A program made the translations under genes and the position numbers. A DNA stretch of 64,000 nucleotides from Treponema bryantii (GTDB lineage Bacteria; Spirochaetota; Spirochaetia; Treponematales; Treponemataceae): the NCBI RefSeq assembly GCF_036492245.1, contig NZ_AP025286.1, positions 434,001 through 498,000 on the forward strand. The letters run 5' to 3'. The notes below the pieces were generated by a model, which saw only the letters and a list, made by a program, of their open reading frames with translations, did not search any database and was not told the origin of the DNA. This document shows, piece after piece, positions 54,786 to 63,575 of the stretch. Position 1 is the stretch's first letter. The number at the start of each line of letters is the position of its first letter.

Positions 54786-55301
54786 ATGGAACATCAGAAA
54801 AACTTTGATAAAGATCCAAAAGAGAAGGAGTTTGTAGAAAAGCTCGTTACTCTTAACAGAACATGTAAGACTGTAAAGGGTGGACGTCGTATGTCTTTCT
54901 CTGCTCTTACTGTTGTTGGAGATGGAAAAGGTCGCGTAGGATATGGTCTTGGTAAAGCTAACGACGTATCTGAAGCTATTAAGAAGAGTATTGATCGTGC
55001 AAAGAGAAATCTTGTAGTAATTCCTATGAAGAACGGCACTTTGCCACACGAAATCATTGGTAAATACAAGAGTTCTGAAGTATTGCTTATGCCAGCTTGT
55101 TCCGGTACTGGAATTATCGCTGGTGGTACTGTACGTGCAATTATGGATGCAGCTGGTGCAACAGACGTTCAGTCTAAGTCTTTGGGGTCTAACTCAGCAG
55201 TAAATGTTGTTCGCGCAACATTCGACGCTATCTCAAAGCTTATGGACGCAAAGAAGGTTGCTGCCAACAGAGGTAAAACTCTGGACGAATTGTGGGGTTA
55301 A
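54786..55301 (+). CDS. rpsE: 30S ribosomal protein S5
   Basis: Accuracy-related protein, 171 residues: RTCKTVKGGRRMSFSALTVVGDG, GYGLGKANDVSEAIKK and VVRATFDAISKL. AGGAG precedes the ATG. Confidence 0.96.
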   Translation: MEHQKNFDKDPKEKEFVEKLVTLNRTCKTVKGGRRMSFSALTVVGDGKGRVGYGLGKANDVSEAIKKSIDRAKRNLVVIPMKNGTLPHEIIGKYKSSEVLLMPACSGTGIIAGGTVRAIMDAAGATDVQSKSLGSNSAVNVVRATFDAISKLMDAKKVAANRGKTLDELWG

Positions 55302-55304
55302 TGT

Positions 55305-55487
55305 ATGGCTAAGCAGTTGAAAGTTACATTAATTAGAAGCGTTATTGGTCAGAAACCAGAAAAGAAAGCAACAGTTCGCAGTCTTGGACTTAAGAAGATT
55401 TCTTCTTCTAACACACTCCCAGACACAGACGCTGTTCGCGGTATGGTTGCTGCTGTATCACACCTTGTAAAGGTAGAGGAGATCTAA
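55305..55487 (+). CDS. rpmD: 50S ribosomal protein L30
   Basis: Large-subunit protein, 60 residues: LKVTLIRSVIGQKPEKKATVRSLGLKKI and the C-terminal VSHLVKVEE. It follows rpsE by three bases and precedes rplO by one. Confidence 0.95.
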   Translation: MAKQLKVTLIRSVIGQKPEKKATVRSLGLKKISSSNTLPDTDAVRGMVAAVSHLVKVEEI

Positions 55488-55488
55488 A

Positions 55489-55971
55489 ATGGCAGAGTAT
55501 AATCCAATTCTTAGCGCTCCTCAGGGTGCTAACAAAAATCCTAAGCGTGTTGGACGTGGTTCTTCTTCAGGACTCGGTACAACTGCTGGTAAGGGTAACA
55601 AAGGTCAGCAGTCAAGATCTGGTAAGGCTGGTCCTTACGTAGGTTTTGAAGGTGGACAGATGCCTCTTTACAGACGTATTGCACGCAAAGGTTTCTCAAA
55701 CTATCCTTTTAAGAAAGAATATGTATGTATAAATGTTGAGCTTCTTGATGCAAAATTCGATGATGGCGCAACTGTAGATAAGGCAGCTCTCGCAGCAAAG
55801 GGATTCATCTCTTTGAAGAGTGCTCCTCTCGTAAAGATTCTTGGAAACGGCGAAGTTACAAAGAAATTGAACGTTGTTGTTGACAAAGTTTCTGAATCTG
55901 CAAAAGCAAAAATCGAAAAAGCTGGTGGTTCAGTAAAAACTGCTGAAGCATCTGCTGAAGAAGCAAAATAA
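55489..55971 (+). CDS. rplO: 50S ribosomal protein L15
   Basis: Late-assembly protein, 160 residues: KRVGRGSSSGLGTTAGKGNKGQQSR and GFEGGQMPLYRRIARKGFSN. The C terminus ends in a short Ala/Glu tail. AGGAG precedes the ATG. secY follows after 13 bases. Confidence 0.96.
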   Translation: MAEYNPILSAPQGANKNPKRVGRGSSSGLGTTAGKGNKGQQSRSGKAGPYVGFEGGQMPLYRRIARKGFSNYPFKKEYVCINVELLDAKFDDGATVDKAALAAKGFISLKSAPLVKILGNGEVTKKLNVVVDKVSESAKAKIEKAGGSVKTAEASAEEAK

Positions 55972-55984
55972 GGCGGAGTAGAAC

Positions 55985-57319
55985 ATGGCAAGCAATCCAA
56001 TTGTTAATATGTTTAAAGTTAAAGAAATTAGAGACCGTTTGTTCTTTACATTCCTGATTCTCGCAGTTTTCCGTTTAGGATCTGTAATTACAGTGCCAGG
56101 AATTGATGCAAATGTTCTTATTAAATACTTTGACGATTTAGCTGCGCAGAATAAGAACGCATTCGCCAGTTACATGGACTTCTTCGTAGGAGGAGCTTTT
56201 TCTAACTTCTCTATTTTGATGCTTGGTGTAATGCCTTATATCTCAATGCAGATTATTATGCAGCTTGCTGTGATTATTTTCCCGTTCCTTAAACGCATAT
56301 CTCAGGAAGATGGTGGCCAGAGAAAGATTGCTCAGTACACACGTATTGGAACAATCATTGTTTGTGTTATCCAGGCTTGGGGTATGTCAGTTTATGCAAA
56401 CAGTATCCCTGGTTGTATTGTTCTCGAGAATAAGATGGCCTTCAAGGCCCTCTTCCTCGTAACAGTAACAACCGGATCTATGGTTACTGTTTGGTTAGGC
56501 GATCAGATTACAGCTCGCGGTATTGGAAATGGTATTTCAATGATGATTTTTGCAGGTATTGTTGCCCGCTTGCCTAATGCTATTGTTGAGCTTGCTCAGA
56601 AAGTAAAGGCTGGCGAAATTCAGCTTGTATTTGTTATCCTTGTAATCATCATGTTCATTGCAATTATCGGATTGGTAATTTATGAAGAGTCAGGTCAGAG
56701 AAAGATTCCTGTACACTATGCAAAACGTGTAGTAGGAAGAAAAATGTATGGCGGACAGAGCACATACATTCCTTTCAAAGTTAACCCTTCAAACGTTATT
56801 CCTTTGATTTTTGCAAACTCAATCCTTACAATGCCACTGATGTTTGTTCAGTCAGTCGCAAAGGGAGAAAATTCTGCAAGATGGATTAGTTCTATCGCAA
56901 GAGTTCTTACTCCTAATGGAATGTGGTACAATATAGTATTGGTTATTCTTATTATCTTCTTTGCTTACTTCTACACTCAGGTAACACTGAACCCTACAGA
57001 AATTGCAAAGAACATCCGTGAAAACGGCGGCTCCATTCCGGGTGTGCGTACAGATAAGACAGAAGAGTACCTTACAAAGATATTGAACAGACTTATATTA
57101 CCAGGTTCATTGTTCCTTGCATTGATTGCTATTATCCCAACCCTCATTCAGAGCTGGTTCGGATTCCCACAGTCAGTTGCACAGCTTATGGGCGGAACTT
57201 CACTCATCATTTTGATTGGTGTTGATCTTGATACAATGAGTCAGGTTGAGGCTCTCCTTAAAATGCATCATCATGAAGGACTTACAAAGAAGGGCAAAAT
57301 CAGATCACGAAATCTCTAG
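55985..57319 (+). CDS. secY: Preprotein translocase subunit SecY
   Basis: Channel of the Sec translocon, 444 residues with ten membrane spans. Typical parts are FRLGSVITVPGID in TM1, FSNFSILMLGVMPYISMQII, RITARGIGNG-like DQITARGIGNGISMMIFAG and the C-terminal TLIQSWFGFPQSVAQLMGGTSLII. GGCGGAG precedes the ATG. adk, map and infA, often next, are absent; rpmJ follows after a structured gap. Confidence 0.97.
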   Translation: MASNPIVNMFKVKEIRDRLFFTFLILAVFRLGSVITVPGIDANVLIKYFDDLAAQNKNAFASYMDFFVGGAFSNFSILMLGVMPYISMQIIMQLAVIIFPFLKRISQEDGGQRKIAQYTRIGTIIVCVIQAWGMSVYANSIPGCIVLENKMAFKALFLVTVTTGSMVTVWLGDQITARGIGNGISMMIFAGIVARLPNAIVELAQKVKAGEIQLVFVILVIIMFIAIIGLVIYEESGQRKIPVHYAKRVVGRKMYGGQSTYIPFKVNPSNVIPLIFANSILTMPLMFVQSVAKGENSARWISSIARVLTPNGMWYNIVLVILIIFFAYFYTQVTLNPTEIAKNIRENGGSIPGVRTDKTEEYLTKILNRLILPGSLFLALIAIIPTLIQSWFGFPQSVAQLMGGTSLIILIGVDLDTMSQVEALLKMHHHEGLTKKGKIRSRNL

Positions 57320-57372
57320 AAAGAAATTTTAGAAAATTCGTGAATTAACAGTAGAAAAGAACTGGGAATATG

Positions 57373-57381
57373 TGATATATT
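57373..57381 (+). promoter_or_regulatory. Extended -10 promoter before rpmJ
   Basis: TGATATATT matches an extended -10 element. No clear -35 is present. It would start transcription at about 57388, at the beginning of the 12-bp inverted repeat. Confidence 0.4.
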
Positions 57382-57384
57382 ATC

Positions 57385-57430
57385 TTTTACCGAATTGCTC
57401 TCATTGCGAGGTGCCTAAAATTCGGTAAAA
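57385..57430 (+). promoter_or_regulatory. 12-bp perfect inverted repeat in the alpha-operon leader
   Basis: TTTTACCGAATT (57385-57396) and AATTCGGTAAAA (57419-57430) enclose 22 bases containing CTC...GAG. No T-tract follows, so it is not a standard terminator; it may be an autoregulatory site of the rpmJ-rplQ unit (S4 is the usual repressor of this operon). Confidence 0.6.
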
Positions 57431-57453
57431 AATATTCTCATGGGGGCTTTTAT

Positions 57454-57567
57454 ATGAAAGTACGAACCAGTGTAAAACCTATCTGTGATAAGTGTAAGGT
57501 AATTAAGAGAAATGGTATTATCCGTATCATTTGTTCAAACCCAAAACATAAGCAGAGACAGGGCTAA
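57454..57567 (+). CDS. rpmJ: 50S ribosomal protein L36
   Basis: Smallest large-subunit protein, 37 residues: [20 protein letters not shown] and [15 protein letters not shown], with the Cys-Cys-Cys-His zinc site of the C+ form. Located between secY and rpsM as in many bacteria. Confidence 0.96.
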   Translation: MKVRTSVKPICDKCKVIKRNGIIRIICSNPKHKQRQG

Positions 57568-57584
57568 GGCTTAAGGAGAAACAG

Positions 57585-57953
57585 ATGGCTCGAATTGCGG
57601 GAGTTGATATCCCTAATAAGCACACAGTTGTTGCTTTAACTTATATTTATGGTATCGGCCGTTCATCTGCAAAAGAAATTTGCGAAAAAGCTAAGATTGA
57701 ACCAACAAAAATGGCTAACGATCTTACACAGGATGAATTGGCAAGAATTCGTGAAATCATGGACGCTGAATACAAGACTGAAGGACGTCTCCGTTCAGAA
57801 ATCGGTCTTAACCTTAAGCGTTTGATGGATATTGGTTGCTATCGTGGTCTTCGTCACAAGAGAGGTCTTCCAGTACGCGGTCAGAGAACTCGTACAAATG
57901 CACGTACTCGTAAGGGTAAGAAGAAGACTGTTGCTAACAAGAAGAAAGCATAA
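57585..57953 (+). CDS. rpsM: 30S ribosomal protein S13
   Basis: Head protein contacting P-site tRNA, 122 residues: [23 protein letters not shown] and [28 protein letters not shown] precedes the ATG. Confidence 0.97.
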   Translation: MARIAGVDIPNKHTVVALTYIYGIGRSSAKEICEKAKIEPTKMANDLTQDELARIREIMDAEYKTEGRLRSEIGLNLKRLMDIGCYRGLRHKRGLPVRGQRTRTNARTRKGKKKTVANKKKA

Positions 57954-57968
57954 GGCGGAGGATAGATA

Positions 57969-58349
57969 ATGGCTACCGTTAAGAAACGAAAGGAAAAAAA
58001 GAGCGTATACGAAGGAAACGTTTATATCCAGGCTACGTTCAATAATACTATCGTAACTGTAACAGACATGAAGGGAAATGCTCTTTCATGGGCATCTTCA
58101 GGCGGACTCGGATTCCGTGGAGCAAAGAAGTCTACTCCTTTTGCTGCACAGTCTGTTGCTGAAACAGCTTTGCAGAAGGCTGCAAGTTACGGATTACGTG
58201 AAGTACACGTATATGTAAAGGGACCAGGAATGGGTCGTGAAAACGCTATCCGTTCTATTGGTGCTATGGGCTTGAGAGTAAAGTCTATTTCTGATGTTAC
58301 TCCAATTCCTCACAATGGCTGTCGTCCTCGTAAGACTCGACGCATGTAA
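57969..58349 (+). CDS. rpsK: 30S ribosomal protein S11
   Basis: Platform protein, 126 residues: [36 protein letters not shown] and the C-terminal [21 protein letters not shown] precedes the ATG. Confidence 0.97.
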   Translation: MATVKKRKEKKSVYEGNVYIQATFNNTIVTVTDMKGNALSWASSGGLGFRGAKKSTPFAAQSVAETALQKAASYGLREVHVYVKGPGMGRENAIRSIGAMGLRVKSISDVTPIPHNGCRPRKTRRM

Positions 58350-58368
58350 ATCTTAAGGAGAATACGTT

Positions 58369-58968
58369 ATGGGTAAAAGCACACAGCCTCTCTTAAAGAG
58401 ATGTAAAGCCTTGGGTATCAACCCAGTTGTAATGGGTTATACAAAGGAATCAAAGAGAAATCAGAAAGAAGTTAGACGCGCTAAGAAGTCTGAATACGGT
58501 CTTCAGCTTACAGAAAAGCAGAAGCTCCGCTTCATCTATGGTGTTCTCGAGAAGCAGTTCCGCAAGTACTATGTAATGGCTACAAAAAAGACTGGCGTAA
58601 CTGGTGAAGTTTTGCTGCAGATCCTTGAATCTCGTCTTGATAATGTTATCTATAGAATGGGATTTGCTAAGACACGTCAGCAGGCAAGACAGATGGTAAA
58701 TCACGGTCACATTACTGTAAACGGAAAGAAGGTTGATATTCCTTCTTACCTCGTAAAAGTAGGCGATGAGATTTCTATCAAAGAAGAAAGCAGAACTTCT
58801 GCTGGAATCAAGACTATTGTTCTCGCTAACAGCGATAATAAAGTAGTTCCTGGTTGGCTCGAAGTAGATGCTGAAAAATTTACTGGAAAGGTTGTAAGCT
58901 TGGCTGCACGTTCAGATATTGACTACGCAGTTAAAGAGAACCTTATTGTTGAATATTATTCTAAATAA
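58369..58968 (+). CDS. rpsD: 30S ribosomal protein S4
   Basis: Primary 16S-binding protein and usual repressor of the alpha operon. 199 residues; the S4 RNA-binding domain is LESRLDNVIYRMGFAKTRQQ with ARQMVNHGHITVNGKKVDIPS. No N-terminal zinc Cys cluster is present. AAGGAG precedes the ATG. Confidence 0.96.
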   Translation: MGKSTQPLLKRCKALGINPVVMGYTKESKRNQKEVRRAKKSEYGLQLTEKQKLRFIYGVLEKQFRKYYVMATKKTGVTGEVLLQILESRLDNVIYRMGFAKTRQQARQMVNHGHITVNGKKVDIPSYLVKVGDEISIKEESRTSAGIKTIVLANSDNKVVPGWLEVDAEKFTGKVVSLAARSDIDYAVKENLIVEYYSK

Positions 58969-58983
58969 TAAAGAGGAGTTTAG

Positions 58984-60042
58984 ATGGCTCGCAAAAACTT
59001 GCTTAAAGGTTTCAAAAAACCTAAAGGTATTTCATTTGAACCGATTGACAGTACCAATCCGAATTATCAGAAGTTCTATGCCTACCCGTTTGAAACAGGT
59101 TTTGGTACAACAGTTGGAAACACTTTAAGAAGAGTATTGTTGTCATCTATCCAAGGTTATGCAATTACCTCTATCCGTATTACATCTTATGACGAGAGTG
59201 GTATTTCTCATGTAATTTCCAGTGAATTTGAAGCAATTCCAAATGTAGCTGAAGATACACTTGAGATTATCAACAGTCTTAAGATGATACGTTTGTGCTT
59301 GCCAGAGGACGTTGAATCAGACACTATTCAGTATGAATTCAAAGGCCCTGGTGTAGTAAAGAGTGATAATTTTGCTAAGGAAGGTCAGCTCGAAGTTATG
59401 ACTAAAGATCAGGTTATCTTTACCATGATGGAAGGCGCTCAGCTTGATATTGAAATTCAGGTTGACCTTGGTAGAGGATACGTACCTGCAGAAACGAATG
59501 AACATTACATAGAGGTTGTTGGTACAATTCCTATGGATGCCATTTTCACTCCTGTTCCAAAAGTAAAATATTCTATTGAGCCTTGTCGTGTTGGTCAGCG
59601 TAATGACTACGATAAGCTTGTTCTTGAGATTTGGACTGATGGAACAATTTCACCTGTAAATGCATTGGGTGAGGCTGCAAAGATTGCTAAAGATCATTTT
59701 GCTATCTTTATCAACTTCAACGACAGTGAAATTTCTGGTGGTGATGAAGGTGACGAGGGCGATGAGACAATCAAGAAGATTCTCGACACTCCAGTTGAGG
59801 AACTTGAGCTTTCAGTACGTTCATCAAATTGTTTAAAGAATGCAAATATTCGTACAATCGGCGAATTAACTAAGAAGACTGAAGATGACATTGCAAAGAC
59901 TAGAAACTTTGGAAAGAAGAGTCTGCAGGAAATCAAGGAAAAGCTCCAGGAATGGAACCTTACACTTGGTATGACAGATTACAGTCATCTGAAGAATGCT
60001 GCCAATATAATTAAGCAGAAGGAAGAAAACGATGAATCATAG
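58984..60042 (+). CDS. rpoA: RNA polymerase alpha subunit
   Basis: Assembly platform of RNA polymerase, 352 residues. The N-terminal domain has [21 protein letters not shown]; a Gly/Asp/Glu-rich acidic linker lies near 255-265; the C-terminal domain has [16 protein letters not shown] and [22 protein letters not shown] precedes the ATG. Its end overlaps rplQ by 11 bases. Confidence 0.97.
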   Translation: MARKNLLKGFKKPKGISFEPIDSTNPNYQKFYAYPFETGFGTTVGNTLRRVLLSSIQGYAITSIRITSYDESGISHVISSEFEAIPNVAEDTLEIINSLKMIRLCLPEDVESDTIQYEFKGPGVVKSDNFAKEGQLEVMTKDQVIFTMMEGAQLDIEIQVDLGRGYVPAETNEHYIEVVGTIPMDAIFTPVPKVKYSIEPCRVGQRNDYDKLVLEIWTDGTISPVNALGEAAKIAKDHFAIFINFNDSEISGGDEGDEGDETIKKILDTPVEELELSVRSSNCLKNANIRTIGELTKKTEDDIAKTRNFGKKSLQEIKEKLQEWNLTLGMTDYSHLKNAANIIKQKEENDES

Positions 60043-60544
60043 AAATGGTTTTAATCCGCTTTCACGTACAACAGCACACCGCCGTGCTATGTCACGCAAT
60101 ATGGTAACTTCGCTCTTCAGATATGAGCGTATTACTACAACTAAATCTAAGGCTCTTGAAGTAAGAAAGTCAGCTGAAAAGCTCATTACTAGAGCTAAGG
60201 AAGATACTGTACACAATCGTCGTGAAGCTGCAAAGTTTATTCAGGATGAAAAAATCTTGAACAAGCTTTTCACAGAGATTGGTCCTCGCATGAAGGAAAG
60301 AAACGGTGGTTATACACGTGTTCTTAAGCTTGGATATCGTCAGGGCGATGCTGCAGACGTTGTAATTCTTGAGCTGGTTGACTATAAGCTTGATGCTGAA
60401 AAGTCTGAAGAAAAACCTGCAAAGAAGGCTGAGCCTAAGGCTAAGAAGCCTGCAGCAAAGGCAAAAGATGCAAGTTCTGAGGCTAAGCCAAAGAAAACTA
60501 CAAAGAAAGCTTCTGAAAAGAAAGAAGAAGCTCCTGCTAACTAA
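60032..60544 (+). CDS. rplQ: 50S ribosomal protein L17 with basic C-terminal extension
   Basis: Large-subunit protein near the tunnel exit. Residues 1-120 are a normal L17 ([23 protein letters not shown], then [33 protein letters not shown]). Residues about 125-170 are an added tail of Lys, Ala, Pro and Glu. The start lies 11 bases inside rpoA with AAGGAAG upstream. A zinc-ribbon gene with an oppositely charged tail follows 19 bases later. Confidence 0.95.
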   Translation: MNHRNGFNPLSRTTAHRRAMSRNMVTSLFRYERITTTKSKALEVRKSAEKLITRAKEDTVHNRREAAKFIQDEKILNKLFTEIGPRMKERNGGYTRVLKLGYRQGDAADVVILELVDYKLDAEKSEEKPAKKAEPKAKKPAAKAKDASSEAKPKKTTKKASEKKEEAPAN

Positions 60545-60563
60545 GCTTAAATAGGAGTTTGAT

Positions 60564-60818
60564 ATGTCAAAGAACCATCGTGGATCTGGAATTAGATCAT
60601 TACCTGCACACGGAAAAGGAACTTGTGCTATCTGTGGAAAGACAGACATCAAAGTTCTTTGGGAAAAGGAAATTAATGGTCAGACTGTAAAAGTATGTAA
60701 GTTCTGCAACGCTAAGCTTAAGAATGAAGCTCGCGTAGAAGCAAGAAAGGCTAAGCCTGCAGCTGAAGCAGCTGCTACAGAGGCTCCTGCAGAAGAAACT
60801 CCAGCTGCTGCTGAGTAA
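60564..60818 (+). CDS. Small zinc-ribbon protein of unknown function
   Basis: An 84-residue protein. It opens SKNHRGSGIRSLPAHGKG, then a four-Cys zinc ribbon CAICG (near 21-25) and CKFCN (near 46-50), and ends with an Ala/Glu/Pro tail. I do not recognise the family. Size, basic N terminus, AGGAG site and position 19 bases after rplQ, before the operon's terminator, suggest a ribosome- or polymerase-associated factor. Confidence 0.8.
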   Translation: MSKNHRGSGIRSLPAHGKGTCAICGKTDIKVLWEKEINGQTVKVCKFCNAKLKNEARVEARKAKPAAEAAATEAPAEETPAAAE

Positions 60819-60840
60819 GTTCTGTTTTACAGACTTTATA

Positions 60841-60875
60841 AACCGTCATCAATATCGGATGACGGTTTTTTTTTC
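60841..60875 (+). terminator. Terminator of the ribosomal superoperon
   Basis: AACCGTCATC, 7 bases and GATGACGGTT form a perfect 10-bp stem with nine T. It lies 22 bases after the zinc-ribbon stop. Confidence 0.95.
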
Positions 60876-60899
60876 GGGAAATATTCTTAAGGGTTTACC

Positions 60900-60928
60900 T
60901 TGAAAGAAACCGAAAGTTGAAATATAAT
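60900..60928 (+). promoter_or_regulatory. Promoter of the PilZ gene, predicted leaderless
   Basis: TTGAAA, 17 bases and TATAAT, ending 9 bases before the ATG at 60938. The start of transcription near 60935 leaves at most a few untranslated bases. Confidence 0.75.
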
Positions 60929-60937
60929 TATAAGGTA

Positions 60938-61879
60938 ATGAGCGTAGCAACTAGTCATCACATTTCCAGATATTATGATTATTATCGTGATAAGGAAATT
61001 GTTTTTACGAAGGCAAATCTTAAGTCTCTTCGCATTGACCCTCGTCAAATATATTTAAAGAGTAACGGTGGACAGTGGCCTTGTATCATAAATTCTTCAT
61101 CTTTGCAGCAGGCTAAAGTAATAATTGGTACAGCAAGTGGAATTTATTCAACAGTACAGAAAAACAGAACTGCACCTATAAGTATCCGCTATTGCTTTTT
61201 CGATCAGAATAATGAACCAATTCAGTTCTCTGTAAATTGTAACGTAATTGATATTAAACCATTCCAGGATTCTAATGAACTGGCAATGCTTACTCTTAAT
61301 TTTACACAGCGTCCGCCGGATGATTTAATTCTTCGTATCGGAGAGTTCATTGAAGTTAATGAAAATTTCCAGAATCGTAAAGAAGAGCGTATTGCAATCA
61401 ATGAGAACTCACTCAGACTTTTAAATATTCCAAAGGAAGAGTCATATATCTTTATTGCTGGTGTTCCTAGAAAATGTATCTTAAAGGATATTTCTTTCGG
61501 CGGTGCAAAAGCAATGCTTGTTGGAATTCCAAAATTCCTGGAGAACAAAAATGTAGATCTTCGTTTGTTTTTTATTGATACAAATGAAAAGATTTCTCTT
61601 CAGGGAATTATTAAGCAATCTGACTTTTTGCCAGGTCGTAAGGATATTTCAATTGTTCATATTGAATTTATTCCTGATGAAATTCCTATGACTTATAAAT
61701 TCCATATCAATAGTTATATTACTTCTTATCAGAAGCAGCTGATCCAGAATCAGATTAACAACAAAGAAGCTGCTGAAAAAGCAGAGGCTGAGGCTGCTGC
61801 TAAGAAGGAAGCCGCAGAGCAGAGGGCTGCAGAAATCGCTGCACAGAAAGCTGCTCTGGAAAAGGCTGGAAAACAGTAA
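60938..61879 (+). CDS. PilZ-domain c-di-GMP-binding protein
   Basis: A probable cyclic-di-GMP effector. An N-terminal domain (about 1-140) of the PilZN-like kind precedes a PilZ domain (about 145-250) with the binding signature RKEERIAIN (R-x3-R) and DISFGGAKAM (D-x-S-x2-G). A Lys/Ala/Glu coiled-coil tail closes the protein. Spirochaetal relatives affect motility and virulence, which is a reasonable inference here. I place the start at ATG 60938 because the promoter -10 box overlaps an in-frame TTG at 60917. About 313 residues. Confidence 0.83.
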   Translation: MSVATSHHISRYYDYYRDKEIVFTKANLKSLRIDPRQIYLKSNGGQWPCIINSSSLQQAKVIIGTASGIYSTVQKNRTAPISIRYCFFDQNNEPIQFSVNCNVIDIKPFQDSNELAMLTLNFTQRPPDDLILRIGEFIEVNENFQNRKEERIAINENSLRLLNIPKEESYIFIAGVPRKCILKDISFGGAKAMLVGIPKFLENKNVDLRLFFIDTNEKISLQGIIKQSDFLPGRKDISIVHIEFIPDEIPMTYKFHINSYITSYQKQLIQNQINNKEAAEKAEAEAAAKKEAAEQRAAEIAAQKAALEKAGKQ

Positions 61880-61910
61880 AAACTAAATTCATTTTTTAAG
61901 TGGTATTATT

Positions 61911-63065
61911 ATGAATCCTTCAAACCCATTGGAATCGATTTATTTTGTAAACATTCCAAAGCTTGACCTTTCGTCATGCAATTCTTTTGAGATTGACCCG
62001 ACTATTCCTTTACCAGTACAGAAAAAGCCTGGTCAGTCAGAAGATGACTTTAATCCAAAGGAAATTGAACCTGAGCAGATTCTTGCAGGTATGCTTACAA
62101 TTCTTGCTTATGATTCAAAGAATACTCAGCTGGACTATTATCGTTCGCTTCTTAAAAAGATTAAGCCTAATCTTAAGAAAGAGCTTTGCGAAGCTGCTAT
62201 TCTTAAAACAAAGAATGAAGATTTTGATCTTGCAGAAGAAATCTTCCGTGCTTTAATTGGTTTTGATCCTGAAGATGTTGCAATAATTCTTAATATGGCT
62301 CTGTTCCTTGATCAGCGTGCTGATTCTTACAGAAACTCTGGTCTTTTTGAAGATGCCGATGCTTATGACGCAGATGCATATTCTTATTACGAACAGGCTA
62401 TGAATGCTGAGCCTCCTCTTCCGGATGTTTACTTTAATGTTGGTTTTTATTATATGAAACAGCATAAATTCCGTGAGGCAAAGGATGCTTTTGAAACTTA
62501 TCTTGCGCTCACCTGTGAAACAAGTGATGAAGAAATGGGTGAAAACGGAGTTTATAAAAAAGAACGTGCTCAGGAAATCATCAACAATATCAATAATCAG
62601 AATATGGATGATGAGAACTTTAAGGCTGCATATGATTTGATTTCAAGTGGTCAGGAAGAAAAAGGTCTTGAGCAGATTAGAGACTTTTTGCAGAGTAATC
62701 CAAAGGTCTGGAACGGCTGGTTCATGCTTGGCTGGGGACTTAGACGCCTTGAACGTTATGCTGATGCTAAACAGGCTTTCCAGGAAGCTCTTAAATATGG
62801 CGGTGATACAAATGCTGATACTTATAATGAGCTTTCACTCTGTTATATTGAAGAAAAAGATTTTGTAGAAGCAAAGAAGTGTCTTATGAAGGCTCTTTCA
62901 CTTGAACCTGAAAGCACAAAGATTATTTCAAATCTTGGATATCTTGCGCTTGCAATGGGAAATAAACAGGAAGCACGTAATTACTTTACGGCTGTTCTTG
63001 AATTTGATCCTAAAGATAGAATTGCGGCAGCTGAGTTGATGAAGCTGGAGCAGGAAGCTGAGTAA
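61911..63065 (+). CDS. TPR-repeat protein
   Basis: A 384-residue protein made mostly of tetratricopeptide repeats: the clearest are in residues about 115-200 (VYFNVGFYYMKQHKFREAKDAFETYL) and about 225-380 (NGWFMLGWGLRRLERYADAKQAFQEALKYG and ISNLGYLALAMGNKQEARNYF). No signal peptide, so a cytosolic scaffold is likely. It is 31 bases after the PilZ gene and may share its transcript, hinting at a joint role. Partner unknown. Confidence 0.85.
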   Translation: MNPSNPLESIYFVNIPKLDLSSCNSFEIDPTIPLPVQKKPGQSEDDFNPKEIEPEQILAGMLTILAYDSKNTQLDYYRSLLKKIKPNLKKELCEAAILKTKNEDFDLAEEIFRALIGFDPEDVAIILNMALFLDQRADSYRNSGLFEDADAYDADAYSYYEQAMNAEPPLPDVYFNVGFYYMKQHKFREAKDAFETYLALTCETSDEEMGENGVYKKERAQEIINNINNQNMDDENFKAAYDLISSGQEEKGLEQIRDFLQSNPKVWNGWFMLGWGLRRLERYADAKQAFQEALKYGGDTNADTYNELSLCYIEEKDFVEAKKCLMKALSLEPESTKIISNLGYLALAMGNKQEARNYFTAVLEFDPKDRIAAAELMKLEQEAE

Positions 63066-63068
63066 ATA

Positions 63069-63104
63069 GATTGCCACGTCGCTGCGCTCCTCGCAATGAC
63101 GTGC
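63069..63104. repeat. Short GC-rich REP-like repeat
   Basis: The stretch beginning GATTGCCACGTCGCTGCGCT and ending in TCGCAATGACG has an inner palindromic character (ATTGC...GCAAT) and matches a short intergenic sequence type that recurs in many bacterial genomes. It lies between convergent genes. Confidence 0.55.
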
Positions 63105-63113
63105 TGCAGATGT

Positions 63114-63554
63114 TTACGGTAGAATAACGGTATCACCTTCGGTGATGCCGTTTTTTTTGTACCAGCCTTGTGGAACTTCAAGAGCATAGCGAACAGAAAC
63201 TGTGCTGATAATTGAATCTGTGCTGTATGGATTCATATCAAAAATATTTCTGATTTTACCTTTTGAATCTATGTAAGCGATTGAAAGCGGATGAGGGGTA
63301 TTTTTCATCCAGAAGGATAAAAGCTGGTCTCTTTCAAATATAAACAGCATTCCTGTTCCGTCTGGAATGGTTTTACGTTCCATAAATCCGTGATTTCTGT
63401 CTTCCGGTTTTATTGCAATTTCTGCTGCTACTGTGAATTCTGTTCCGTCCTGGCGGATTATTTTTACATCTTTTACAGGAAGTTTCTGTGGTTTGCAGGA
63501 AATGAATGGTGTAAGAAGTAGTAATACGGCTATAAGAAGTGCTGTTTTTTTCAT
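63114..63554 (-). CDS. DUF192 family lipoprotein
   Basis: A 146-residue lipoprotein (FISC, Cys20) with the DUF192 fold: FTVAAEIAIKPEDRNHGFMER, GMLFIFERDQLLSFWMKNTPHPLSIAYID and YALEVPQGWYKKNG, the classic family blocks. Function is unknown. Its final codons contain the hairpin that ends the TPR transcript on the other strand. AAGGA precedes the ATG. The partial gene upstream ends 21 bases before. Confidence 0.87.
   Translation of the reverse strand: MKKTALLIAVLLLLTPFISCKPQKLPVKDVKIIRQDGTEFTVAAEIAIKPEDRNHGFMERKTIPDGTGMLFIFERDQLLSFWMKNTPHPLSIAYIDSKGKIRNIFDMNPYSTDSIISTVSVRYALEVPQGWYKKNGITEGDTVILP
63126..63158 (+). terminator. Terminator of the PilZ-TPR unit inside the DUF192 gene
   Basis: AACGGTATCACC, TTC and GGTGATGCCGTT form a 12-bp stem (one wobble) with a T-tract of eight. 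The sequence is also coding on the minus strand. Confidence 0.85.
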
Positions 63555-63575
63555 TTATGTTTATCCTTTTTTTAA

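Noticed and set aside
60917-60937. Upstream TTG start for the PilZ gene
   Set aside because: It would overlap the TATAAT box at 60923-60928, so it cannot be in the transcript.
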